A model generated the notes under the pieces. It ran no database searches and was not told the origin of the DNA. It saw only the letters and a program-made list of their open reading frames with translations. Below are positions 44,160 to 52,380 of a stretch of 64,000 nt of DNA, piece after piece. Each line of letters starts with the position of its first letter. Positions within the stretch are counted from its first letter, which is position 1. The translations under genes and the position numbers were made by a program. Source of the stretch: Rhodobacteraceae bacterium Araon29 (lineage in GTDB: Bacteria; Pseudomonadota; Alphaproteobacteria; Rhodobacterales; Rhodobacteraceae); NCBI GenBank assembly GCA_039640505.1, contig CP046865.1, forward strand, positions 2,037,501 through 2,101,500, read 5' to 3'.

Positions 44160-44849
44160 ATGCTAAGTTTTGCCCCAATTCTATTGGCTCTAATTTACGG
44201 GCTGGTGATGTATCGGTTTTCTGCTTACCGGTTGAGCAGAACGCTGAACAGCCAATCCGTTGAGTTGATGGATCCGAAGCTTCTGCCGCTGATCAAGCGT
44301 ATGGCGCAGGCACTGGATATCGAAAAAATCGCGGTTTATATCTATGAAATTGAGCCGGTGAACGGGCTTGCCGCGCCAGATGGGCGTATTTTTATTACCC
44401 GCGGTTTTTATAAGAAATACCAAAATGGTGAGGTCTCAGGTGATGAGCTTGGCTCGGTGATCGCGCATGAGCTGGGTCACGTGGCTTTAGGCCATTCGCG
44501 GCGGCGCATGATTGATTTTTCGGGTCAAAACGCTGTCCGTGTTGCCCTTGGCATGGTGCTTGGGCGTATCATTCCCGGGATTGGTGGCTGGATCGGCAAT
44601 ATGATCGCAAATTTGCTCATGGCGAGGCTGTCACGCAGCGATGAGTATGAAGCCGATGAATATGCCTCTGCCCTGCTCACCAAAACCGGTATCGGCACCG
44701 ACCCGCAAAAATCACTATTTCGCAAGCTTGAAGCGCTTACTGGTCAAATGGGAAGCGCGCCCGCTTGGCTTCTCAGCCATCCAAAGGTGGAGGATCGGAT
44801 CAAGGCGATTGAAGCCTTTGACCAGAAATGGACTCCAAAAAGCGACTAA
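44160..44849 (+). CDS. M48-family zinc metallopeptidase
   Basis: 229 aa. Zinc site HELGH at residues 103-107 (IAHELGHVALGHSRRR) with the third ligand Glu in DEYEADEYA. An N-terminal hydrophobic helix (about 1-17) is a membrane anchor or signal, and a second hydrophobic stretch occurs after HELGH (VALGMVLGRIIPGIGGWIGN). HtpX/Oma1-like membrane protease. Follows the VWA gene by 38 bases; may belong to that operon. Confidence 0.9.
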   Translation: MLSFAPILLALIYGLVMYRFSAYRLSRTLNSQSVELMDPKLLPLIKRMAQALDIEKIAVYIYEIEPVNGLAAPDGRIFITRGFYKKYQNGEVSGDELGSVIAHELGHVALGHSRRRMIDFSGQNAVRVALGMVLGRIIPGIGGWIGNMIANLLMARLSRSDEYEADEYASALLTKTGIGTDPQKSLFRKLEALTGQMGSAPAWLLSHPKVEDRIKAIEAFDQKWTPKSD

Positions 44850-44859
44850 ACTGCCGCCA

Positions 44860-44892
44860 ACGTGATACTGACGCAATACCGACGTGATACTG
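44860..44892. repeat. Three tandem 11-bp repeats
   Basis: ACGTGATACTG (44860-44870), ACGCAATACCG (44871-44881), ACGTGATACTG (44882-44892). The outer copies are identical, the middle differs at three positions. Located between the convergent M48 and pgi genes, just after the M48 stop. Confidence 0.85.
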
Positions 44893-44927
44893 ATGCCCGA
44901 ATTTGATGCAAAATGGGCCGCGCCAGC

Positions 44928-46532
44928 TTAGGTTTTTGAGAGGTGTAAATAGTCTATCAATTGCCGCGTCGAGCCATCAAGACCGGCTGCAGATTGCGTT
45001 CCGGCAACGATAGGACCAAGCGATGTAGCAAGCTCTTTACCAAGCTCAACGCCCCATTGGTCAAAGCTATTGATCCCCAAAATCGCACCCTCAACAAAAA
45101 CCCTATGCTCATAAAGCGCGATAATCTGGCCCAGTACTTTTGGCGTAAGCTTCGGGTATAGCAAAGTTGTTGAGGGCCGGTTTCCAGCAAACACACGGTG
45201 TTTAGCTTGTCGCTCTAACTCATTGCCTTCAAACCCTTTTTCTCGCATCATCGCACGGGCTTCATCCAAAGAGCGGCCACACATCAGTGCTTGTGATTGG
45301 GCCAAACAGTTGGCAGACAAAAGCTGGTGATGCTGGTCCATATCCGGCTCATGGCCTTTGGCGGCCAGCATAAATTCACAGGGCACGACCTGTGTACCTT
45401 GATGAATAAGCTGGTAAAAAGCGTGCTGGCCGTTGGTGCCCGGTTCACCCCAGACAATAGGACCGGCAGGATAGCCCAGATCCGTGCCATCCATCGCCAC
45501 AGACTTTCCGTTACTTTCCATCTCAAGCTGCTGCAAATACGCCGGCAACCGCGCCAACCGCTGATCGTAAGGCAACACCGCCCGACTAGAATATCCGCAC
45601 ACCTGATGATGCCACAGCCCCACCAATGCAAGCATCACCGGCATGTTTTCGACCATTGGTGCAGTTTGAAAATGTTGGTCCATTGCTTCGGCGCCCTGCA
45701 AGAAGGCAGTAAAGTTTTCAGGCCCAATAGCAATCATCAAACTTAGGCCAATAGGTCCCCACATAGAATAACGGCCCCCAACCCAATCAGCAAAGCCAAA
45801 CACACGCTCTTCTGCTATGCCGAATTCGGTTGTTTTGTCTGCAGCACTTGATAATGCGGCAAATTGCTCTGCAGGTTTAGCGACCTTTCTTGACATCCAG
45901 TCCAAAGCAGTACGCGCGTTGGTCATGGTTTCAATTGTGGTAAATGTTTTTGACGCGACAATCACTAAAGTTGTTTCAGGATCAAGGCCTTGTAATGTAT
46001 CGGCAATATGCGCAGCGTCGACATTTGAAACAAAGTGGCACCTTGGTCCATCATGATACGGTGCAAGTGCCAAACAGGCCATTGCCGGTCCGAGGTCCGA
46101 TCCCCCAATACCGATATTAACCACGTCTGTGATGGCGCCCCCCTGCCCACGATATTCCCCACCCCGCACAGCATTGGCAAAATGCGTCATCCGCGCACGG
46201 CTTTCACGCACATTGGGCATTACATCAGAACCGGCTACAATGACAGGATCGGAGCCAAAAGTGCGAAGAGCACTATGCAAAACAGACCGACCTTCCGTGG
46301 CGTTGATTAGAGCGCCAGAAAACATTGCTGCGCGTTTCTGGGTCAATCCTTGCGCGCTTGCCAAATCTAATAGCGCCTGACGAGCCGGCTTATCTAAATT
46401 TGTCTTTGAATAGTCAAAGAACAACTGATCCGCTCGAACTGAAAAGTCACTTGCGCGATCTTCTGAAGCAAACAACGACAGAATAGATCTCTCTTTTTGC
46501 GCCGCCCAATGCGTCACAAGAGTTTCAAACAT
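44928..46532 (-). CDS. pgi: Glucose-6-phosphate isomerase
   Basis: 534 aa interconverting glucose-6-phosphate and fructose-6-phosphate. PGI signatures: VVNIGIGGSDLGPAMA, LVIVASKTFTTIETMTN, and near the C-terminus GVELGKELA. Start at 46532 with AAGGA about 8 bases upstream; a GTG at 46556 is less likely. It closes the zwf-pgl-pgi operon that channels glucose into the Entner-Doudoroff or pentose phosphate route. Confidence 0.96.
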   Translation of the reverse strand: MFETLVTHWAAQKERSILSLFASEDRASDFSVRADQLFFDYSKTNLDKPARQALLDLASAQGLTQKRAAMFSGALINATEGRSVLHSALRTFGSDPVIVAGSDVMPNVRESRARMTHFANAVRGGEYRGQGGAITDVVNIGIGGSDLGPAMACLALAPYHDGPRCHFVSNVDAAHIADTLQGLDPETTLVIVASKTFTTIETMTNARTALDWMSRKVAKPAEQFAALSSAADKTTEFGIAEERVFGFADWVGGRYSMWGPIGLSLMIAIGPENFTAFLQGAEAMDQHFQTAPMVENMPVMLALVGLWHHQVCGYSSRAVLPYDQRLARLPAYLQQLEMESNGKSVAMDGTDLGYPAGPIVWGEPGTNGQHAFYQLIHQGTQVVPCEFMLAAKGHEPDMDQHHQLLSANCLAQSQALMCGRSLDEARAMMREKGFEGNELERQAKHRVFAGNRPSTTLLYPKLTPKVLGQIIALYEHRVFVEGAILGINSFDQWGVELGKELATSLGPIVAGTQSAAGLDGSTRQLIDYLHLSKT

Positions 46533-46571
46533 ATTTTGATCCTTATTAAACTGCACCCTATCGTGCCGCTA

Positions 46572-47243
46572 TTATGCCGCCCAATGAACCTGTGCGCCAT
46601 TCAAAACCGCGCGCACCGGTGCCTCGGATGCAGATAAATGCTGTGCCTGTTCTATCGCAGCGCGCTTTTCCGCACCAAAAATAACAATATGCTTCGCTAG
46701 CGCTGCATCCAGGACGGGCGCTGACAGTGTGATCCGTGGTTCGGGCGCGCCGGGAGCCCGCATTGCCAAAACAGGCGGCGCATCAGGCGCCAGTGCGCGC
46801 TCAAGCTGATCTGCTTCGGGAAACAGCGAGGCCGTGTGCATATCTGCGCCCATACCCAATAGAAATACAGAAATTGGTAAGCTTTTCTGGATACTTGCGG
46901 TTATTTCTTCAAGTCCATCTTCTGGCGTATCAAATGGTGCATACAGCGCAATATGACCTGCCTCTTTCGCTCGATTTACAAATAGACGCCGCTTTAATAA
47001 TCGGGTGTTAGACCTCTCACTGGTTTCGGGCACCCAACGTTCATCGCTCAGCATTATATCAACCGCAGTCCAATTGATCGCAGCAGCACATAGAAGATCA
47101 AAAATAGGCCCAGGCGTCGTTCCACCGGGAACCACCAATGTGGCCCGCGGTTGATGTAACAATGCTGCGTTTAGATCGCCGGCAATTTTTGATGCCAGCT
47201 CCATGGCTAGTTTTTCACGATCTGGATATTCTATGAGTTGCAT
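46572..47243 (-). CDS. pgl: 6-phosphogluconolactonase
   Basis: 223 aa. Glucosamine-6-phosphate isomerase-like fold of the DevB/Pgl type: TLVVPGGTTPGPIFDLL (phosphate loop) and LSDERWVPETSERSN are diagnostic. Hydrolyses 6-phosphogluconolactone made by the preceding zwf. Start at 47243 overlaps the zwf stop by one base (TAATG), implying coupling. Confidence 0.94.
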   Translation of the reverse strand: MQLIEYPDREKLAMELASKIAGDLNAALLHQPRATLVVPGGTTPGPIFDLLCAAAINWTAVDIMLSDERWVPETSERSNTRLLKRRLFVNRAKEAGHIALYAPFDTPEDGLEEITASIQKSLPISVFLLGMGADMHTASLFPEADQLERALAPDAPPVLAMRAPGAPEPRITLSAPVLDAALAKHIVIFGAEKRAAIEQAQHLSASEAPVRAVLNGAQVHWAA

Positions 47244-48691
47244 TAGCGAATCTCTCGCCATTTTCTGTCATCGCGGTGCATGAGCATCAAGGCATCCTCG
47301 GGCCCAGAGCCGCCTGCATCATAGGCTTTTGGCACATCTTTTGTTTGGTCCCAATGGCCTATGATTGGGTCTGTCCAAGCCCATGCAGCTTCGACTTCAT
47401 CACCCCGCATAAACAAAGTTTGGTTGCCGCGGATCACATCCATAATCAATCTCTCATAGGCATCTGGCACCTCACCCACTTCGGGGCCAAGCGCCTCGGC
47501 AAAGGTCATATCAAGCGGCACATCAATCAGCCGCATGCCGCCCGGGCCCGGCTCTTTGATGGTCACATCCATTGTGATACCTTCATCGGGTTGCAAACGG
47601 ATAATAAGAGCATTCCGGTGGTTTCCCGCTTCAGGGCCGAAAATTGAATGGGGTGTTTCTTTGAAAACAACTGCAATTTCTGAGCTGCGCGCCCGCAGCC
47701 GCTTTCCAGTACGCAAGTAAAATGGGGTGCCTGCCCATCTCCAATTGCTTATATGGGTTTTGAGAGCCACATAGCTTTCGGTACGGGATCGCGGATTTTC
47801 CACATGAGCACGATAATCAGGGTGATCTGGTGACGCGCCGTATTGCCCACGCACCGTATGATGCGGTGAGACCGGATCAAGTGCGCGGATAACTTTAAGC
47901 TTTTCGTCGCGCACAGCATCTGGATCAAACTGTGCAGGCGGTTCCATTGCGATCAAACAAAGAAGCTGCATCAGATGGTTTTGGACCATATCGCGCATTG
48001 CACCAGAGGTGTCGTAATATCCGCCCCGTCCATCGACCCCAACAGTTTCGGCAACAGTGATTTGAATATGATCGACATATTGCGCATTCCAAAGGGGTTC
48101 AAACAGCATATTGCCAAAGCGCACCGCCATCAGGTTTTGCACGGTTTCTTTGCCAAGATAATGGTCAATTCTATAAATTTGATCTTCGGAAAAATGCTGC
48201 GCTAGTGTCGCATTAAGCAGTTGGGCCGATTTAAGATCGTGGCCGAAGGGCTTTTCCACAACTATGCGGCTGTCTGGAAGCGCAATTTCATGGCTATGCA
48301 ACCGTTCGGCCAAATCCCCAAACAAGGCCGGCGCAACCGAAAAGTAGAATGCCCGCACGTGACCAGCACGCATTTTTGCCGCCAATTCCGTCCAGCCATT
48401 GGTCCCTTTGGCGTCTATGGCCACATAGGCCAAGCCACTTAGAAAAGCGTTTGTCACGTCGCTTGGAACATCCTTGGGTCCAAACTCTAAAAGTGCCTGT
48501 CTCGCGAATTCACGATACCCATCGGCATCATGATCAGCACGCGCAGCACCGATAATTTGCGCATTCTGCGGCATTTGACCCGCCATAAAGCGGCGAAACA
48601 AACCCGGCAAAATTTTGCGGCGCGCCAAATCACCCGTTCCGCCAAAGATTACCAAATCAAAAGGTTCGACCGGAATAACGCGTGAAACCAT
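47243..48691 (-). CDS. zwf: Glucose-6-phosphate 1-dehydrogenase
   Basis: 482 aa. NADP-binding GGTGDLARRKILPGLF at the N-terminus (GxTGDL), catalytic RIDHYLGKE motif, and substrate-binding RVEKPFG-like IVVEKPFGHD. First step of the oxidative pentose phosphate and Entner-Doudoroff routes. First gene of zwf-pgl-pgi; a perfect 12-bp palindrome about 60 bases upstream is a candidate operator. Confidence 0.96.
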   Translation of the reverse strand: MVSRVIPVEPFDLVIFGGTGDLARRKILPGLFRRFMAGQMPQNAQIIGAARADHDADGYREFARQALLEFGPKDVPSDVTNAFLSGLAYVAIDAKGTNGWTELAAKMRAGHVRAFYFSVAPALFGDLAERLHSHEIALPDSRIVVEKPFGHDLKSAQLLNATLAQHFSEDQIYRIDHYLGKETVQNLMAVRFGNMLFEPLWNAQYVDHIQITVAETVGVDGRGGYYDTSGAMRDMVQNHLMQLLCLIAMEPPAQFDPDAVRDEKLKVIRALDPVSPHHTVRGQYGASPDHPDYRAHVENPRSRTESYVALKTHISNWRWAGTPFYLRTGKRLRARSSEIAVVFKETPHSIFGPEAGNHRNALIIRLQPDEGITMDVTIKEPGPGGMRLIDVPLDMTFAEALGPEVGEVPDAYERLIMDVIRGNQTLFMRGDEVEAAWAWTDPIIGHWDQTKDVPKAYDAGGSGPEDALMLMHRDDRKWREIR

Positions 48692-48752
48692 TTTTAGGCC
48701 CTCATTTGTTGGTTACTTTAGCTGATGCTGAACAGCCATCAACCCTGATATT

Positions 48753-48764
48753 GTTAGCGCTAAC
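48753..48764. promoter_or_regulatory. Perfect palindrome upstream of zwf, LacI-family operator candidate
   Basis: GTTAGCGCTAAC is a 12-bp perfect palindrome with the central CG step and TTAGCGCTAA core typical of LacI/GalR-family operators. It is 61 bases upstream of the zwf start and 132 upstream of the divergent radical SAM gene, so it could control either. A nearly identical copy occurs at 4552-4563. Confidence 0.55.
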
Positions 48765-48896
48765 GTACGCAGCTTTATCGAACACACTCATCAAAGTCCA
48801 CAGCTCTCATATATTCACAAATGCGTCAAATCCGCACCTTACGGTTGCTTAGGTGTAAAGGATCGTTAAAACAGTAGTACGACCATTGGAGAGCGA

Positions 48897-49850
48897 ATGA
48901 ATAAACAGCTACCTGTCCAGTTAAAGGGACGAAAATTCCTACATCGTGAGATAACAGCAGACGGATCGCCACGGGCCTCGGTCACTTTGAGCAGTCCAGA
49001 AACGCTTTGGTTCAATACTGGCACATTATGCAATATTACCTGTCCAAATTGTTATATTCACAGCTCTCCCAGTAATGACCGTCTGGTGTATATAAACAGT
49101 CAAGAGGTTGTGAATTTTTTAGATCAGATAAATAATCGCAACTGGCCCGTTCGTGAAATAGGCTTTACTGGCGGTGAGCCCTTTATGAACCCAGAAATGA
49201 TTGATCTTGCTCGGGTTTCGTTGTCGCGGGGCTATCAGGTATTAATCCTGACAAATGCGATGCAACCGATGATGCGAAAATCAATGCAAAATGGATTGGT
49301 CGTTTTGCAGAGCAAATTCGCAGAGCAGCTGACGCTGCGAATTTCGTTGGATCATTGGTCTGCTGAAAAACATGATAGTGAGCGCGGTCAAGGCAGCTTT
49401 TTGAAAACCATAAAGGGCATGAGCTGGCTGCGCGACAATGGGATTAAGATGACTGTTGCCGGTCGCACGGTTTGGGGCGAAACCGATACCCAGTCCCGAC
49501 AGGGATACGCCCAACTGTTCGCCAAGAACGGCTTTGACATTAATGCCAGTGATGCTGCGCAATGTGTTCTTTTTCCAGAAATGGATGAAACTGTTGAAGT
49601 CCCCGAGATCACGACCTCGTGCTGGGATATTCTAGGTAAACCAGCCGATAGCCCGATGTGCGCCTCGTCTCGCATGGTGGTAAAACGCAAGGGCGCAGAT
49701 GCCCCCTGTGTGGTGGCCTGCACTCTGTTGGCCTATGATCGGCAATTTGAGATGGGAAGCACTTTAGAAGAGGCAGAGGCCAAAGTTTGGTTGAACCACC
49801 CGCATTGCGCAAAATTTTGTGTTTTGGGCGGCGCATCATGCTCTGGTTAG
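48897..49850 (+). CDS. Radical SAM protein with Cys-rich C-terminus, unknown product
   Basis: 317 aa. The [4Fe-4S]-SAM motif is C45-x3-C49-x2-C52 (LCNITCPNCYIH), followed by GFTGGEPFMNPEM (GGE motif). After the TIM-barrel part, residues 223-315 hold eight Cys (223, 242, 255, 271, 275, 304, 308, 315), enough for an auxiliary cluster in a SPASM- or twitch-like domain. GGAGAG lies about 5 bases upstream. No precursor peptide, MFS or dehydrogenase neighbours are recognisable; the gene stands alone between zwf (divergent) and the Liv transporter. Reaction unknown. Confidence 0.87.
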   Translation: MNKQLPVQLKGRKFLHREITADGSPRASVTLSSPETLWFNTGTLCNITCPNCYIHSSPSNDRLVYINSQEVVNFLDQINNRNWPVREIGFTGGEPFMNPEMIDLARVSLSRGYQVLILTNAMQPMMRKSMQNGLVVLQSKFAEQLTLRISLDHWSAEKHDSERGQGSFLKTIKGMSWLRDNGIKMTVAGRTVWGETDTQSRQGYAQLFAKNGFDINASDAAQCVLFPEMDETVEVPEITTSCWDILGKPADSPMCASSRMVVKRKGADAPCVVACTLLAYDRQFEMGSTLEEAEAKVWLNHPHCAKFCVLGGASCSG

Positions 49851-49875
49851 GGTCGATTTAAGACATTTAGTGACC

Positions 49876-49915
49876 CTCGCCTATATATCTCGCCTATATA
49901 TGAGGCGCCTTTTTA
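49876..49915 (+). terminator. Terminator-like stem after the radical SAM gene, with a 13-bp tandem repeat
   Basis: CTCGCCTATATAT occurs twice in tandem (49876-49888, 49889-49901). CGCCT (49891-49895) pairs with AGGCG (49903-49907) around ATATATG and CCTTTTTAT follows, which makes a short terminator. Confidence 0.5.
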
Positions 49916-50115
49916 TACAATAGAATCTCTTTTGCTTCAGCGCTCAACTCGACCACCACAGCCGGGTCCGAGGGTGTACTTACAGTTCTTCGTTTTTGGT
50001 TAGCAAGTCTTGGATTCGCGGCATGCTTGAGCTCTGTTAAAAAATTCTGGGCAAGCAGACGGACTACAAGCTGCGCTTGAAGCTTGTTAAATTGGTAAGC
50101 ATTAAATGAATTCAT
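49894..50115 (-). CDS. Hypothetical 73-aa protein
   Basis: Sequence starts MNSFNAYQFNKLQAQLVVRL and ends ...VVVELSAEAKEILLYKK plus a short tail. The DPAVVVELSAEAKEIL pattern recurs in small flagella- or FlgM-like hypothetical proteins of roseobacters; I cannot assign it firmly. AAAGGAT lies 11 bases upstream. Its end overlaps the terminator-like stem of the convergent radical SAM gene. Moderately likely to be a real gene. Confidence 0.5.
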   Translation of the reverse strand: MNSFNAYQFNKLQAQLVVRLLAQNFLTELKHAANPRLANQKRRTVSTPSDPAVVVELSAEAKEILLYKKAPHI

Positions 50116-50415
50116 TTGAAAAATCCTTTGTTTGGCATATCCTTAACGGCACTTTTTTAGCTTTTTATAGTCTTATGTATTATTTTATACTCTTTAGTAT
50201 ATTTCTTGAAAACACTGTGTTTCAAATTCCACTTGCCCTCAAAGAGGGCAATACGCTTGAAAATCCGACGTTACGTTATATTTAAAGCGATTAATTTATT
50301 CCCCTTCAGAGCTTGACAAACACCCTATCGAAAGAGCCAATAAGGATAAAAAAGCACGGTGCTAGGGGGAAATACTGCCCTCTAAACAGCTCTTTGCTAA
50401 AGGGGGAGTGGACTT
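50116..50415. promoter_or_regulatory. Control region upstream of the Liv transporter operon
   Basis: 300 bases without a gene; AT-rich in the first half. It must carry the promoter of the liv operon; TTGACA at 50313-50318 is a possible -35 box, but no good -10 box follows at the right distance. The AGGGGGAG ribosome site of livH is at 50401-50408. Confidence 0.4.
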
Positions 50416-51291
50416 TTGGATATGCTTCAGCTGCTAATAAGCGGTCTATCGAATGGCTGTGTCTACGGCTTGATCGCAATGGGCTTTGTTCTCATTTACA
50501 AAGCCTCTGAAGCGATCAATTTTGCTCAGGGCGACATGATGATGCTGGGGGCTTTTGTCACTCTTGGCCTGACCAACGACCACTATATTGGCCTTCCATT
50601 TTGGGCCTCAGTGCCAATTGCGATGCTGCTTATGGGTATGATTGGGTATGCCCTTGATGCGCTTGTTTTGCGCAAGATGTTCGGGCAAAGCCAGATCGCT
50701 GTGGTGATTGTCACTATTGCCCTAGGGTTCGTTGCACGTTTTGTGGCAGGCGCAATTTGGGGATATGAGCCGCAAAGCCTTGAAAGCCCAATTGCCGGGC
50801 TTGATATTCGCTTTGCTGGGCTTTCGCTTGGGGTGGACGAGTTGATGGTGATCATTGTCACTATTGTGCTGACTGGCCTGCTTTATGTTTTCTTTGCCCG
50901 CACCAAACTGGGCATTGCAATGCAAGCCGCCAGTCAAAACCAAATGGCTGCGTTTTATATGGGCATTCCAGTGAAAAGAATGCATTCACTTGTGTGGGCC
51001 TTATCTGGGGTGATTGCTGCGATTGCAGGAATTTTATTTGCATCAAAAGGATCAATTGATCCCGCTACTGGACTTTTGGGCATCAAGGCCTTTGCTGCGG
51101 CCGTCATTGGAGGGCTTGGCAGTTTGCCAGGCGCGTTGATAGGAGGTTTGCTTGTGGGCGTCGTCGAGCCATTTGCCGCGCGATATATTGAAGGCGACAT
51201 CGCACGTATTATGCCCTATTTGATACTGGTCGTTGTGTTGATTTTCCGTCCGCATGGTATCTTGTCCCAAGTGCAAAACAAGAAAGTCTAA
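50416..51291 (+). CDS. livH: Branched-chain-amino-acid-type ABC permease LivH
   Basis: 291-aa inner-membrane permease with about eight helices. Hallmarks: LLISGLSNGCVYGLIAMGFV, KASEAINFAQGD, and near the C-terminus AAVIGGLGSLPGALIGGLLVG. The likely start is TTG at 50416, 7 bases after AGGGGGAG; ATG at 50422 is 13 bases away. First gene of a livHMGF-synthetase-livK operon. Substrate is probably not branched-chain amino acids, given the acyl-CoA synthetase in the operon. Confidence 0.92.
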   Translation: MDMLQLLISGLSNGCVYGLIAMGFVLIYKASEAINFAQGDMMMLGAFVTLGLTNDHYIGLPFWASVPIAMLLMGMIGYALDALVLRKMFGQSQIAVVIVTIALGFVARFVAGAIWGYEPQSLESPIAGLDIRFAGLSLGVDELMVIIVTIVLTGLLYVFFARTKLGIAMQAASQNQMAAFYMGIPVKRMHSLVWALSGVIAAIAGILFASKGSIDPATGLLGIKAFAAAVIGGLGSLPGALIGGLLVGVVEPFAARYIEGDIARIMPYLILVVVLIFRPHGILSQVQNKKV

Positions 51292-51294
51292 CCC

Positions 51295-52380
51295 ATGCGC
51301 ATTATTTTCAAAACATCTTATGATGCTGATATCCGCTATTTTAGTAATCGCGTCCCTGCGCTTTGGTACGTAGCGCTTTTACTGCTGGCGATCACGCTAC
51401 CATTTATCATCAATGAATTCTGGCTGGGCGAATTTACTTTGATGCTTATCTGGGCCATCGCCGGCATGGGGTTGATGCTCTTGGTTGGCCATTCAGGACA
51501 GGCCAGCTTGGGCCATGCTGCCTTTATGGCTGTTGGCGCCTATTCAAATGTAATTTTGCAGGAATACGGGGTGCCTTTCATTCTTTCACTGCCTCTTGCA
51601 GGTTTTTTTGCGGGGCTGGCGGGTGTTTTGGTTGCAATACCAACAACAAAACTTCATGGTATTTATATGGCCATTGCCACGATTGCGATTGGTGTTTTGG
51701 CTGAGGATTTGATTGTTATCCTTGAGCCATGGACTGGCGGCGTGAGCGGTAAATTCGCACCCTCAATAGAAATATTTGGGATCAATTTTGACCGGTACGG
51801 CAATGTATCTGGGTTATATTGGCTGATCCTTGGGGTCACGTGTCTCATTGTTTTAGGGTACAAAAATATCTTACGAGCGCCTCTGGGGCGGAGCTTTGTC
51901 GCCATCCGAGATAGTGAAATCTCAGCCCAAGCTATGGGGGTCAATATTGCCCGGACACGCACAATTTCATTTGCGCTGTCTTGTGCTATCACCGGGATAT
52001 CCGGCGCGTTCATGGGCCACTTTAGTTTGGTGTTTACCAATGAAACCTTTAATATCGTGATTTCAATCTATCTCTTATTGATGATTGTCATCGGCGGGCT
52101 TGGCTTTATCCAAGGCGCCTTTATCGGCGCCGCTATTGTCACCTTTTTGCCCAGTGTCATAAGCTTTTCTCGCGATGCGTTCTTTTCAAACAGCACTACA
52201 ATTCCCGGTATTGAAAGCGGTGTCTTTGGGGCGATCCTGATCTTTGTAATTCTTTTTGAACCCATGGGGCTTTATGGTCGATGGTTGAAAATTCGCGCCT
52301 ATTTTGAGCTTTTTCCATTCTATCGCCGCGACATGTTCCGCCGCCAGAAATCCTACTTAAAAACGGAGCGTATGCGATGA
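51295..52380 (+). CDS. livM: Branched-chain-amino-acid-type ABC permease LivM
   Basis: 361 aa, about nine helices. Diagnostic stretches: MGLMLLVGHSGQASLGHAAF near residue 70, APLGRSFVAIRDSEISAQAM (permease loop) and MIVIGGLGFIQGAFIGAA. Begins 3 bases after livH; its stop overlaps the livG start (ATGA). The C-terminus ends in a basic amphipathic tail (RRDMFRRQKSYLKTERMR). Confidence 0.93.
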   Translation: MRIIFKTSYDADIRYFSNRVPALWYVALLLLAITLPFIINEFWLGEFTLMLIWAIAGMGLMLLVGHSGQASLGHAAFMAVGAYSNVILQEYGVPFILSLPLAGFFAGLAGVLVAIPTTKLHGIYMAIATIAIGVLAEDLIVILEPWTGGVSGKFAPSIEIFGINFDRYGNVSGLYWLILGVTCLIVLGYKNILRAPLGRSFVAIRDSEISAQAMGVNIARTRTISFALSCAITGISGAFMGHFSLVFTNETFNIVISIYLLLMIVIGGLGFIQGAFIGAAIVTFLPSVISFSRDAFFSNSTTIPGIESGVFGAILIFVILFEPMGLYGRWLKIRAYFELFPFYRRDMFRRQKSYLKTERMR

